NCBI GenBank assembly: GCA_021779095.1
Contig: JAJYBI010000001.1
Coordinates: forward strand, 143,810-207,809
Reading direction: 5' to 3'
DNA length: 64,000 nucleotides
DNA from: Deltaproteobacteria bacterium
Lineage (GTDB): Bacteria > Desulfobacterota > Desulfuromonadia > Geobacterales > JAJYBI01
Below, piece by piece: positions 26,506 to 35,489 of the stretch. The stretch's first letter is position 1; the number at the start of each line of letters is the position of its first letter. The notes under the pieces were generated by a model. The model searched no databases. It saw nothing but the letters and a program-made list of their open reading frames with translations, and had not been told where the DNA came from. The position numbers and the translations under genes are program-made.

Positions 26506-27914
26506 TTCCCTCTCTCCTTTGCCGGACGGGGATTCGCCTCCACATTTACCGACGACGGTCCCGCTACCGCCTCCGCTGGCCGCTGGAGTGCGTCTTCCAG
26601 AGCCCTGCGCGCCTGCAGCACCCTTGAAAGAGTTTCGAGACGATCGATAGCGGCGCTCTCCAATTCCAATGATGCGCTCTCTAGCGCCAGCCGGTCCGTC
26701 TCGCCGGCCTTAAAGAGTGCCTCCGCGGCCTTTTGCCGGGTTTGTTGGACTGAATACACCGCATCGCTGGTAGCAAGCGTGTCAAGAAGGGCGCGGTACC
26801 CCGCAAGCGCCTGATCGACCTCGCCGACAACCCGCGCCTGAAGCGCAGTGAACCGTGCGGCGGTTTCTTTGCGGCGCGCCTCGGCCTCGGCAATGGGACC
26901 CTGGTTGTGGTTGAAGAGCGGAAGCGTTACGGAGAAGCCGAGGGACCACCTGTTGTCGCCCTGGTCCCACTCATAGCCGGGACCGAGACGGACATCCGGG
27001 TACTGTTTGGCGATCTCGAGCCGCAGCGCAGCTTCGGCCGCTTCGTAATCGGAAAGGAGCGCGAGGATGTCGGAGCGGTTGGTGAGCGCCTGACGCCTCA
27101 GGTCCTGTGCGGAGGGCAGGGATGGGGACGCCTCAATCAAAAAGGAGATTTTGATTCCATCGGCGGCCTCCCGTGGCACCCCCAGTGCAGAGGCGAGTGC
27201 CACATGGGCTTCGGCGAGGTGCTTGCGGGCGCCCATCAGGAGGAGACGTGTCCGCTCAAGCGCGAGCCGCGCCCGGGTCACATCGGGAAGGGATGCCCCG
27301 CCCGCGGAAAGGCGCTTCTCTAGAAGTGTCACGATCTCCGATCGTACCGTTACTTCACGCTGCAGCAAAGGCTCGATCTCTGTCGCCGCATAGAGGTCGA
27401 AGAAGCGGGACTCCAGACGGCTTCTTACCCGCCATGCCACGCCGGCGATGCTGAGGCGGGCCGCGTCGGATAGCTTTTCGGCCCGTGCAATACGGTAGCC
27501 CCGCTTTCCGGCGGTTTCTATCGGGATGTCCAGATTGAAGCCGAGAGTCCAAGGGGAGAGAGTTCCGCCGGCAGTGTCGGAATGATGCTCCGGCGCGAAG
27601 CGGAAGCTCGGGTTGGGACGCTGCCCCGCCGTAATTTTCCCGGCCTCGGCCACTCCCCATACGGCCCGCGCTGTGTCCAGGTCGGGATGATAGTAGAAGG
27701 CCGTCAAGGTGAGCAGATGTAGGTCCCACGACTCGGGAGGCCAAGGCATGACCTTGCGATGGAGGTTCTTCTCCAGGAATTTTTTTAGCTCCGGGTTGTC
27801 CAGGGTGCGTGATTCGAAGGCGGCAGCCGTCCGCGTGGGCTCCAGCGGCCTGGGCTTGTATACGGCGCAGCCGGCGCAAAGTGTCGTAACCAGACAGAGA
27901 ACGAACAGCTTCAT
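26502..27914 (-). CDS. TolC-family outer-membrane efflux lipoprotein
   Basis: 470 residues. The signal peptide ends in LCAGC, a lipobox, so this is an outer-membrane lipoprotein of the CusC/OprM type. Two repeated OEP domains with long coiled helices follow, including GYEWDQGDNRWSLGFSVTLPL and FNHNQGPIAEAEA, typical of the family. First gene of the operon, with GGAGG before its ATG. The C-terminal 20-30 residues are variable. Confidence 0.92.
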   Translation of the reverse strand: MKLFVLCLVTTLCAGCAVYKPRPLEPTRTAAAFESRTLDNPELKKFLEKNLHRKVMPWPPESWDLHLLTLTAFYYHPDLDTARAVWGVAEAGKITAGQRPNPSFRFAPEHHSDTAGGTLSPWTLGFNLDIPIETAGKRGYRIARAEKLSDAARLSIAGVAWRVRSRLESRFFDLYAATEIEPLLQREVTVRSEIVTLLEKRLSAGGASLPDVTRARLALERTRLLLMGARKHLAEAHVALASALGVPREAADGIKISFLIEASPSLPSAQDLRRQALTNRSDILALLSDYEAAEAALRLEIAKQYPDVRLGPGYEWDQGDNRWSLGFSVTLPLFNHNQGPIAEAEARRKETAARFTALQARVVGEVDQALAGYRALLDTLATSDAVYSVQQTRQKAAEALFKAGETDRLALESASLELESAAIDRLETLSRVLQARRALEDALQRPAEAVAGPSSVNVEANPRPAKERGK

Positions 27915-27934
27915 TCCAGCCTCCGTTGTGAACT

Positions 27935-28180
27935 ACCCCTTTGGCGGTTTCCATCACGAGGAATGGCAACCGCCACTTTGAGCCCTTTGCCTCCCCCCCC
28001 CTCGCCAGGTTCCATTGCCCCGTGGTGCCGGTCGACGGCGGACGCGACGATGGCCAGGCGCGATCGCAGCAGGAGGAGTTCCCCCTGCGCCGGGAGAAAC
28101 GGTCAAACACCCGCTCCCTCTCTTCCCGGGGAATGCCGGGGCCGGTGTCGTCAATCTCAACGACGGCTTTATCTATGCCA
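27935..28180 (-). pseudogene. Fossil of a histidine kinase C-terminus
   Basis: Reading on the minus strand, AVVEIDDTGPGIPREE and RERVFDRF are the G1/F boxes of a kinase ATPase domain. After a frame change come LAIVASAVDRHHGA and, after another in a run of eight G, GGGGKGLKVAVAIPRDG, the usual end of QseC-like kinases. The sensor, HAMP and His domains are missing. It lies just upstream of the efflux operon on the same strand. Confidence 0.7.
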
Positions 28181-28194
28181 TCTCGTACCCATAT

Positions 28195-28288
28195 TCACGA
28201 TCCTCCCTGGAGGAGTATATACCCTGCTCCGATTTTTTCCTCAGGTTGTGTACGTGGACCTCCACGGCGACGAGTTCGTCGAGGCGGG
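28195..28288 (-). pseudogene. Fossil of an OmpR-type response regulator C-terminus
   Basis: RLDELVAVEVHVHNLRKK on the minus strand matches the recognition-helix end of QseB/OmpR-type winged helices. A frame change inside a run of six A leads to IGAGYILLQGGS and a stop, replacing the usual terminal wing. The receiver domain is absent. Together with the adjacent kinase fossil it is the leftover of a two-component operon, in regulator-kinase order. Confidence 0.65.
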
Positions 28289-28289
28289 G

Positions 28290-28430
28290 CGCACACGGCG
28301 GATCCGCCCGTCGTGATGCAGGGCCCGTTGCCCTCGTCGTGCTGGATGGCCCGGACGAGCTCGTTCTTCTTCATCTTTCCCGGCTGCATCCCCTGGAGGC
28401 GGCGATCTCCTTGATCTGCCCCGGTTTCAT
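28290..28430 (-). pseudogene. Fossil of a SAP/Rho-N-like small protein
   Basis: From an ATG at 28430 the frame reads MKPGQIKEIAASRG, then shifts by one base in a G-run to MQPGKMKKNELVRAIQ and EGNGPCITTG. This resembles the small SAP-type or Rho N-terminal-like proteins found in Geobacter relatives, ending in a Cys-containing tail, recalled from memory. The tail continues into an unrelated frame, so the gene is truncated and shifted. Confidence 0.55.
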
Positions 28431-28454
28431 CGTTCTTGCTCCGTTCTCTGTGGT

Positions 28455-29258
28455 CTATGCGTCGCCCGCCGCGCGGCGGTCTTGCAGCTGATGGGCGGCG
28501 GAAAAATAGTGACGATACCCCTGCAGGAGTACGAGATACGAGGTGATGGCGACCGCCCCGGTAATGGCGCACATGATGGCGATCTGGTAGCGTACGGCGA
28601 TCACCGGCGCCGTGCCCGAGAGGATCTGGCCGGTCATCATGCCGGGGAGGGCGACGATGCCCATGGCTGCCATGGTGTTGATGGTCGGAATCAGCGAGGC
28701 GCGGAACGCGTTGCGGATCGCGGTGTCTGCCGACTGGCGGGCCGTGGCGCCCAGGCAGATGGCGGTTTCGATCTCTTCGCGCCGTTCCCCGATCTCGGCA
28801 GCCAACCGCTCGGCGGCGAGGCTCGCCCCGTTCATGGAGTTGCCGATGATCATCCCGGCCAGCGGAATGAGGTAGCGGGGGGCGTACCAGGGGGTATATC
28901 CCACCACCAGGGCGCAGAAGAGGAAGGTCACCGCGCCGCAACCGACGAAGATCGAACTCCCCATGACCCGGTAGAACCCCGGCATCTTGCGGCGAATCCG
29001 CGCCCCCAGCACCTGCAGGGAGAAACCGGCCATGACCACGAGCACGAGCACCACCGGAAGCGGACGGTTGATGGCGAAGATGAAATGCAGGAGGTAGCCG
29101 ACCGCGATCAGCTGCAGCCCCATCCGCACCGAGGCCCAGAGCATCTGGCCCTCCTGGCCGATCCGCTGCAGGCGGGCAAGGGCTATGGCCAGCAGGACCA
29201 GTCCATAGGCGAGCGCCAGGTTCACCAGATCCAGATTGATGACGCCCTGACTATGCAT
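28455..29258 (-). CDS. fetB: ABC transporter permease, FetB/UPF0014 family
   Basis: 267-residue permease with about seven hydrophobic helices. The conserved UPF0014 blocks PLAGMIIGNSMNGASLAAERL, EIETAICLGAT, INTMAAMGIVALPGMMTGQ and LSGTAPVIAVRYQI are all present. FetAB relatives are implicated in iron export and oxidative-stress tolerance. It overlaps fetA by eight bases. GGAG is seven bases before the ATG. Confidence 0.92.
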   Translation of the reverse strand: MHSQGVINLDLVNLALAYGLVLLAIALARLQRIGQEGQMLWASVRMGLQLIAVGYLLHFIFAINRPLPVVLVLVVMAGFSLQVLGARIRRKMPGFYRVMGSSIFVGCGAVTFLFCALVVGYTPWYAPRYLIPLAGMIIGNSMNGASLAAERLAAEIGERREEIETAICLGATARQSADTAIRNAFRASLIPTINTMAAMGIVALPGMMTGQILSGTAPVIAVRYQIAIMCAITGAVAITSYLVLLQGYRHYFSAAHQLQDRRAAGDA

Positions 29259-30039
29259 GGGTACGCTCCTTGGTGTCGGGTTCTGCCAGGAACCGGCGGA
29301 GTTCCGGGCTGGCGGGATCAGTCAGGAGCGCGTCCGGGCGCCCCGCTTCGCAGATGCGTCCCCCTTCCAGGTAGACGAGTGCGTCGGCGGTCTTTTCTGC
29401 CAGTCTGAGATCATGGGTGACGAGGATGACGCACAGGCCCTGCGATTGGCAGATCTCGCGGATGGTCCCGGCGAGCCGGTCGCCGGTCGGCCGGTCGAGG
29501 GCGCTGGTCGGTTCGTCGAGGAGAAGCACGCCCGGTCCGGTGATCAGCGCCCGAGCGAGGTTGACCCGTTGCTGCTCCCCGAGGGAGAGGGTCCGGGCAT
29601 CCCGCGTCAGGAGGCCGGCCGCAAGACCCGCCAGTTCCATGGCGCGCCGCACCTCCGGACTCCCTTCCACCGGCGGCGGCACGCTACGGAAGAGAAAGGG
29701 GCGCTGCAGGTTGTCGAGGACCGTTCCCTCGAACATGAACGGCTTCTGCAGCACCATGGAGACCCGGCGGCGCAGCTGAAGCGGGTCGAGCCGCATGATA
29801 TCCTCGCCCGCCAGAATTATCCTCCCCGTGGTCGGGTCGTCGAGGCGGTTTATGAGCCGGATGAGCGAGCTCTTCCCGCCGCCCGACGGGCCGACGATGG
29901 CGGTGATCTCGCGCCGGCGGGCGGAGAACGAAATTTCGGTCAGGATGGCAGTCACGTTCCCCTTGCGGTCATGACGGATCAGCCCCACCTGTTCCATGCT
30001 CACCATTTCGGGCTGTTCGATCGATTCACCTTCTGTCAT
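29251..30039 (-). CDS. fetA: ABC transporter ATP-binding protein, FetA-like
   Basis: 262 residues. Walker A GPSGGGKSS, a Q-loop region, signature LSLGEQQRVNLARAL, Walker B LLLDEPTSALD and H-loop VTHDLRL are in order. The fused position next to fetB and the single permease partner argue for a FetAB exporter, presumably a homodimeric complex. AAAGGA precedes the ATG. The upstream DNA holds gene fossils, not an operon partner. Confidence 0.91.
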   Translation of the reverse strand: MTEGESIEQPEMVSMEQVGLIRHDRKGNVTAILTEISFSARRREITAIVGPSGGGKSSLIRLINRLDDPTTGRIILAGEDIMRLDPLQLRRRVSMVLQKPFMFEGTVLDNLQRPFLFRSVPPPVEGSPEVRRAMELAGLAAGLLTRDARTLSLGEQQRVNLARALITGPGVLLLDEPTSALDRPTGDRLAGTIREICQSQGLCVILVTHDLRLAEKTADALVYLEGGRICEAGRPDALLTDPASPELRRFLAEPDTKERTHA

Positions 30040-30086
30040 TCACTATTCCTTTGCTCGATTTTCCATTTCAGGGCGGAGCTGTTTTG

Positions 30087-30472
<386 letters not shown>

Positions 30473-30916
30473 TCACCCCTGCACATCGGGGGGAAGGTCC
30501 GCATCCAGTTCATCCACGTCGGACGGGGAGACCCTGAGTCCGTGAGCGCCGACCGTCCAGTGCTCCATATGCTTGTAGACGAGGACCTTGTCCTTGAGCA
30601 GCTCCCCGTGGGTGCGCACGAACAGCTCCAGGTCCTTGCGGGGCGAGATCAGCTCCACGCACAGATTCAGCGCCGTATTCGGCATGTCCGACATCCTGCC
30701 CGATTCGATCCTCCCCTCGCCGCTGTACCCGTAGTAGGTGTGGTGCGCGGTCGCGTTGAGGATGCCGGCCTCCTTGGCGGCATGGATGATCTCCTGATAC
30801 AGCGACCTGCCGAAGAGCTTCTGGCGCACGCCGTCCGGCTTTCGCTTTTCCTTGGGCGTCATGTAGATACGCAACTGGCCGATCTCCTTCGAAACAACCC
30901 TGTGACGGTGTGGCAT
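30473..30916 (-). CDS. Second DUF190 protein
   Basis: 147 residues from the ATG at 30916, which has AAAGGAGG upstream. It shares with the first DUF190 gene the ordered pattern of an N-terminal strand (QLRIYMTPKEKR), a helix LYQEIIHAAKEAGILNATAH, the Tyr-rich HHTYYGYSGEGRIES and a final beta-alpha segment. Upstream in the same frame lies the ruined end of a ClC channel gene. DUF190 thus appears a second time next to a halide-transport gene. Divergence from the crcB-linked copy is large. It may be intact but orphaned. Confidence 0.75.
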   Translation of the reverse strand: MPHRHRVVSKEIGQLRIYMTPKEKRKPDGVRQKLFGRSLYQEIIHAAKEAGILNATAHHTYYGYSGEGRIESGRMSDMPNTALNLCVELISPRKDLELFVRTHGELLKDKVLVYKHMEHWTVGAHGLRVSPSDVDELDADLPPDVQG

Positions 30917-31230
30917 CGTTTCCCCTCCTTTGTCGTCGATTGGTTCCTGCACGTCTTCAAACACGGCGGCCGGCGTCTTCACCACGGTGAGCAGCCGTTC
31001 CCTGAACGTGGGCAATCGTTCCCGGGCAAACCTCAGGGAGGCCTCCGGCGGGAGGAGCGGCGCATCCGTCTTCGGCACCGCGATCCGCTGCGACAGACAG
31101 ATCCCCGTGTGCCCGCTGAACAGATAGGCAGATAGCAGGCAACTGCTATGTACACGAGTGCATGTGAGCCGAACGGCTCGCCCCCCAGGATCGTGCATCC
31201 CGGCGAAATGGCATGGTTACCTCTCACATG
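30917..31230 (-). pseudogene. Fossil of a ClC-type chloride/fluoride channel C-terminus
   Basis: Two frames on the minus strand reconstruct the end of a ClC protein: CTILGGEPFGSHALVYIAVACYL, then after a one-base shift near 31140 SAYLFSGHTGICLSQRIAVPK. In intact ClC proteins these join as a continuous helix and the selectivity region lies upstream, which is missing here. The remaining sequence runs in frame into the DUF190 gene. Whether the ancestor was a fluoride-type (CLC-F) antiporter cannot be judged. Confidence 0.7.
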
Positions 31231-31336
31231 TTATTTTGAATGTAACACCACCGGTGGGGTGGTCAACCTGACACCACGGGCCGGTTATGCACGCATCCCG
31301 GCACCATGGGCGTGTTCACGGGAAGAGGCCGGAGAT

Positions 31337-31371
31337 AAAAAAACTCCTGCCTCGGTTCCGAGAGCAGGAGT
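31337..31371 (-). terminator. Terminator of ppc
   Basis: On the minus strand ACTCCTGC (31364-31371 region) pairs with GCAGGAGT (31343-31350 region) around a partly paired interior and is followed by seven T. It lies 48 bases after the ppc stop. Confidence 0.88.
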
Positions 31372-31418
31372 CATCAGCTTTTGCAAGCGGTTTTGGCGAA
31401 CTTCATCGCCGTAAATTT

Positions 31419-34181
31419 TCACCCCGTGTTCCGCAGGCCGGACGCGATGCCGTTGATGGTGGCTGCCAGCACGTAGTCCAGCTCGTCGCTCTCCATCCCC
31501 GCCCGCTTGCGCCGCAGCAACTCGATCTGGATCAGGCTCAACGGGTCCACGTAGGGGTTCCGGAGCCTGAGCGAGCGGGCGAGCGCCGGGTTCTTCTCCA
31601 GGAACCGGCTCTGGCCGGTTACCGCCAGGACCATCCGCCGCGTCCGGCGGTACTCCTCCGCCACCATGTCAAACACCCGCTCCCGCAGTTCCGCGTCGGG
31701 AACCAGCTCCGCATAGAGCCTCGCCAGCGGCAGGTCCACCTTGGTGAGCGCCAGTTCCACGTTCCGGATCATGTCGAGGAAGAACGGAAACTGCGCCATC
31801 ATCTCCCTCAACGGCGTAACCCCGCCGCTGAAGCTCTCCAGGGCATGACCGACCCCGAACCAGCCGGGGATGACGTGCCGGCTCTGCATCCAGCCGAACC
31901 CCCAGGGGATCGCCCGCAGGTCGGCGATGTTATGGCTCTGGGTGCGCCGCGCCGGGCGGGAGCCGATCTTGGCCAGCTCGAACTCCAGGACCGGGGTCGC
32001 CTGTTCGAAGTAGGGGATGATGTCCGGGTTGTCGGCGATCCGCTCCCGGTAGAAGCGGTACGCCGTGTCCGACAGCTCGTCCATGGCCGCCTCCCAGGCC
32101 GGGTTGTCGTTGCCGCCGTTCCCGGATAGCGCCAGCACGTCGAGACAGGCCGCCACCATCAGCTCCAGGTTCCGCTCGGCCAGGGTCGCGTCGGAGTATT
32201 TCCAGTTCACCACTTCACCCTGCTCCGTGAGGCGCAGCGCGCCGCCGAACGCATCGGGGGGCTGGGCCGTGATCGCCCGGTAGGTGGGTCCGCCTCCCCG
32301 TCCCACGGTGCCGCCCCGGCCGTGGAAGAGCCGCAAGCGTACCTTGCACTCCGCCGCCGTCCGCTGCAGCGACCGGTGCGCCTTGTAGATCTCCCAGGAG
32401 CCGGTGAGCATCCCGCCGTCCTTGTTGGAATCGGAATAGCCGAGCATCACCTCCTGCCGTCGGCACCACGAATCCAGGTAGGGACGGTAGGCGTCCCGGG
32501 TCCAGAGGTCACGGCAGAGCTCCGGCGCCCGGCGCAGGTCCTCGATCGACTCGAAGAGCGGCACCGGCATGAGCCCCGGGTCCGCCCCGCGCGGTTCGCC
32601 GACGACGCGAATCCCGGAAAGCTCCATGAGCCAGACCAGCGACAGGACGTCCTCCACCCGACCGGCGCCGCTGATGACGTACTGCCGCAGCGCCTCCGGC
32701 GGGTACTCTCGTTTAAGCCGGGCGATGCTCCGCAGGGTATCCAGGAGACCGGCGGTCTCCGCCGACGGCGTGGCCGGCAGGCCGGACGACACCCCCGCGC
32801 CGGCGGCCAGCTCCCGGACGGCACGCTCGTGCACCTTGGCGTGCTGACGGATATCGATGGCGTGGAGATGGAAACCGAACGTCTGCACCTGCCGCAGGAT
32901 CGGGTCCACGTAGGCGCGGGCGAGCCGCTCCCCCCGCCCCGACGCGAGACCGTTGCGGATCAGGGTCAGATCGGCGGCAAAGGCGGCGGCGTCGGGATAG
33001 CCGTTTGCGCTTTCGGCGCGGGTGCACTCCAGCCGGTACCGCACGCAGGTGAGGAATTTGCGGTGGAGTTCGCAGGCGGGAAGCGCCGCCACCACCGGTG
33101 CCAGGGAGGAGATCTCCCGCAGATAGCGGTCGAAGGCGGCCTGCAGTGCCTGGTCAGTGCCGACGCGGCAGAGGGAAGAGGTCAAGAGTTCCCGCAGCTC
33201 GGTCACCGCGTCGAGGAAGTACGCCAGGGCCGTCTCCCGCGCCATCCGCAACGCCGTCCGGGTCGATTCCGGCGTCACGAAGGGGTTGCCGTCCCGGTCG
33301 CCCCCGACCCAGGAACCGAAGCGAACCACGGTCGGCAGCTCCCGCGGAGGGATCTCCATCCCGTACACCTCGCGGAACGCCTCGGCCATCTCCGTGTAGA
33401 ATTCGGGAAGGGGAATGATGAGCGATTTGGGATAATGGTCAAGCCCCATCCGGATCTCGTCGTTCACCAGCGGCCGTTCCCGGCGCACCGTGTCGGTCTG
33501 CCAGATGGCCGCCACCTCGGCGAGGATCGCGTCCTGTCCGTGCGCCGCGGCCGCCGCGGTCAAGGGGAGCCGGTCGAGCTTCTCCAGCTGCCGCGCGATG
33601 AGGCGGCGCTTGTGCAGCACCACCCGCCGCGCCACCTCCGTGGGATGGGCGGTGAATACCGGCGTCACCTCCACCCGTTCCAGGTAAGCCAGGGCATCTT
33701 TTCCGCCGATCCCCGCCTCCCGCATCCGCACAAGCGTCCCACGCAGGGAGCCCGGCTTGTCCGCGCCGCTCCCCAGACGGATCGCCCGCAGCCGTCGCTT
33801 CAGGTGGTTCGTCTCCGCCAGGTTCGTCAGCTCGAAGTAGGTGCCGAACGCCTTGACGATCTGGTAGGCCTCGTCCACCCCCATCCGCCGCACGATCCGG
33901 ACCGCCCGCTCCTGCAGCTCCCGCTCGCCGGGGAGGCCGAGGGATGTCTCCCCCTCGCCGTGTCCCAGCTTGCGGTGCCGGATCGCCAGCTGGCGCAGCT
34001 CCTCCTCCGCCTCGTACACCTTTATCCCGGCCTGCTCCCGGATCACCTCCCCCAGGAGCATCCCGAGGGAGCGTACGTCCCGCCTGAGCGGCAGCTCCTT
34101 CAGCGCGGGGTCGTCCCCCAGGAGTTCGGCCAGCCGTCCCGCCTGGTCTCCGGTTGTCCAGTACAGCTCCCGTTCCGCCAT
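31419..34181 (-). CDS. ppc: Phosphoenolpyruvate carboxylase
   Basis: Carboxylates PEP to oxaloacetate (anaplerosis). 920 residues from the ATG at 34181. The longer open frame to 34268 adds 29 residues unlike the family start. Catalytic blocks are VFTAHPTEVARRVVLHK (phosphate-binding His), GYSDSNKDGGMLTGSW, FHGRGGTVGRGGGPTYRAI (the mobile loop) and RAIPWGFGWMQSR. The C-terminus SGLRNTG is the conserved R/QNTG end needed for activity. Monocistronic, with terminator downstream. GGAG precedes the start. Confidence 0.95.
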   Translation of the reverse strand: MAERELYWTTGDQAGRLAELLGDDPALKELPLRRDVRSLGMLLGEVIREQAGIKVYEAEEELRQLAIRHRKLGHGEGETSLGLPGERELQERAVRIVRRMGVDEAYQIVKAFGTYFELTNLAETNHLKRRLRAIRLGSGADKPGSLRGTLVRMREAGIGGKDALAYLERVEVTPVFTAHPTEVARRVVLHKRRLIARQLEKLDRLPLTAAAAAHGQDAILAEVAAIWQTDTVRRERPLVNDEIRMGLDHYPKSLIIPLPEFYTEMAEAFREVYGMEIPPRELPTVVRFGSWVGGDRDGNPFVTPESTRTALRMARETALAYFLDAVTELRELLTSSLCRVGTDQALQAAFDRYLREISSLAPVVAALPACELHRKFLTCVRYRLECTRAESANGYPDAAAFAADLTLIRNGLASGRGERLARAYVDPILRQVQTFGFHLHAIDIRQHAKVHERAVRELAAGAGVSSGLPATPSAETAGLLDTLRSIARLKREYPPEALRQYVISGAGRVEDVLSLVWLMELSGIRVVGEPRGADPGLMPVPLFESIEDLRRAPELCRDLWTRDAYRPYLDSWCRRQEVMLGYSDSNKDGGMLTGSWEIYKAHRSLQRTAAECKVRLRLFHGRGGTVGRGGGPTYRAITAQPPDAFGGALRLTEQGEVVNWKYSDATLAERNLELMVAACLDVLALSGNGGNDNPAWEAAMDELSDTAYRFYRERIADNPDIIPYFEQATPVLEFELAKIGSRPARRTQSHNIADLRAIPWGFGWMQSRHVIPGWFGVGHALESFSGGVTPLREMMAQFPFFLDMIRNVELALTKVDLPLARLYAELVPDAELRERVFDMVAEEYRRTRRMVLAVTGQSRFLEKNPALARSLRLRNPYVDPLSLIQIELLRRKRAGMESDELDYVLAATINGIASGLRNTG

Positions 34182-34303
34182 CCATGCTCCTTCCCGTCCC
34201 TGATTATGCCCGCGGTTAAATTGTACCCGCGCAAGAGACCGCTGTCCAAACCGTAAACATTGGCACACCGCGCATCGCGCAAATTTTAGTCAAAGCCGCA
34301 GAA

Positions 34304-34342
34304 CGCGAAAAAGGGGGCAGCGACGCTGCCCCCTTTTTCGCG
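34304..34342 (-). terminator. Terminator of pilT (perfect 19-base palindrome)
   Basis: 34304-34322 and 34324-34342 are exact inverse complements, with an A/T-run at each end that gives a U-tract in both orientations. It lies 22 bases after the pilT stop and before the ppc promoter region. Confidence 0.93.
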
Positions 34343-34363
34343 AATCGTATGCCGGTTGCCGCC

Positions 34364-35428
34364 TTACTGCGGATTGGTCAGGTACTGCTCGAACTGCTTC
34401 TTGTCACTGGCACAGCGGTACGCCTCCTCCGGCGCGACCCGCTTCGTCTTCAGGAGATCGAGGAGGTGCTGGTCCAGGAGCTGCATGCCGTCCCGCTTGG
34501 CGGTCTGGATGATGGAGGGGATCTGGAAGGTCTTCCCCTCCCGGATCAGGTTGCCGATGGCGGGTGTTCCCACCATGATCTCCAGCGCCGCCACCCGTCC
34601 CGTGCCGTCGGCGGTCTTCAGGAGCTGCTGGCAGACGACCCCCTTCAAGGACTCGGACAGCATGGCCCGCACCTGTTCCTGGGCGTCCCGGGGGAAGACG
34701 TCGATGATCCGGTCGATGGTCTTGGCCGCCGAGTTGGTGTGCAGGGTGCCGAACACCAGGTGCCCCGTCTCGGCGGCGCTCATGGCGAGGCTGATGGTCT
34801 CCAGGTCGCGCATCTCCCCCACGAGGATGACGTCCGGGTCCTCCCTCAAGGCCGCCCTGAGCGCCGCCGTGAAGCTCTCGGAGTGCTCGCCGATCTGGCG
34901 CTGGTTCAGGAGCGACTGCTTGTTCTCGTGGATGAACTCCAGCGGGTCCTCCAGGGTGAGGATATGCTCCTTGCGCGTCGCATTGATCAGGTCGATCATG
35001 GCGGCCAACGTTGTGGACTTGCCGGAACCGGTGGGACCGGTGACGAGCACGAGCCCCTTCTTGAGCATGGTCATCTTCCGGACCCCCTCCGGCAGCCCCA
35101 GGTCGTCGGCAGAGAGGATCTTGCTCGGGATGATCCGGAAGACGGCGGCCACCCCCCGGTGGGTTATCATCATGTTCCCGCGGAACCGCGCGAGCCCCGG
35201 TACGGCGTAGGCGAAATCCAGGTCCTTCTTCGCCTCGAAGTCCTGCCGCTGCTTGTCCGTCAGGATCTCGTACAGGATCGCCAGGATTTCCTCGTGGGAG
35301 AGGGGCTTGAAGTTCGATCGAACCATCTCGCCGTGCAGCCGGAACAGGGGGGGAGAACCGGAGGAGAGGTGCAGGTCCGAGGCCCCCTGGTCGTGCATCA
35401 ACTTGAACAGTGCATCTATACGTGCCAT
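34364..35428 (-). CDS. pilT: Twitching motility retraction ATPase PilT
   Basis: Type IV pilus retraction ATPase, 354 residues from the ATG at 35428 (GGAG seven bases upstream). The PAS-like N-terminal domain is followed by Walker A GPTGSGKSTT (131-140). The Asp box includes ALREDPDVILVGEMRDLET. The His box is GHLVFGTLHTNSA. The PilT-specific AIRNLIRE-like segment is AIGNLIREGKTFQIPS. About 60 bases downstream of a degenerate PilB/GspE-like gene on the same strand; they may be co-transcribed. Pilin and platform genes are not in the window. Confidence 0.95.
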   Translation of the reverse strand: MARIDALFKLMHDQGASDLHLSSGSPPLFRLHGEMVRSNFKPLSHEEILAILYEILTDKQRQDFEAKKDLDFAYAVPGLARFRGNMMITHRGVAAVFRIIPSKILSADDLGLPEGVRKMTMLKKGLVLVTGPTGSGKSTTLAAMIDLINATRKEHILTLEDPLEFIHENKQSLLNQRQIGEHSESFTAALRAALREDPDVILVGEMRDLETISLAMSAAETGHLVFGTLHTNSAAKTIDRIIDVFPRDAQEQVRAMLSESLKGVVCQQLLKTADGTGRVAALEIMVGTPAIGNLIREGKTFQIPSIIQTAKRDGMQLLDQHLLDLLKTKRVAPEEAYRCASDKKQFEQYLTNPQ

Positions 35429-35489
35429 TTTCAGCTCCACCGGGGTCTTTACCCCGCGTTGTTATACCTGCAACCGGCAGTGCCGGCCC

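Noticed and set aside
31240..31270. CCACCGGTGG palindrome as an operator
   Set aside because: It lies in decayed sequence with no adjacent functional promoter or gene start.
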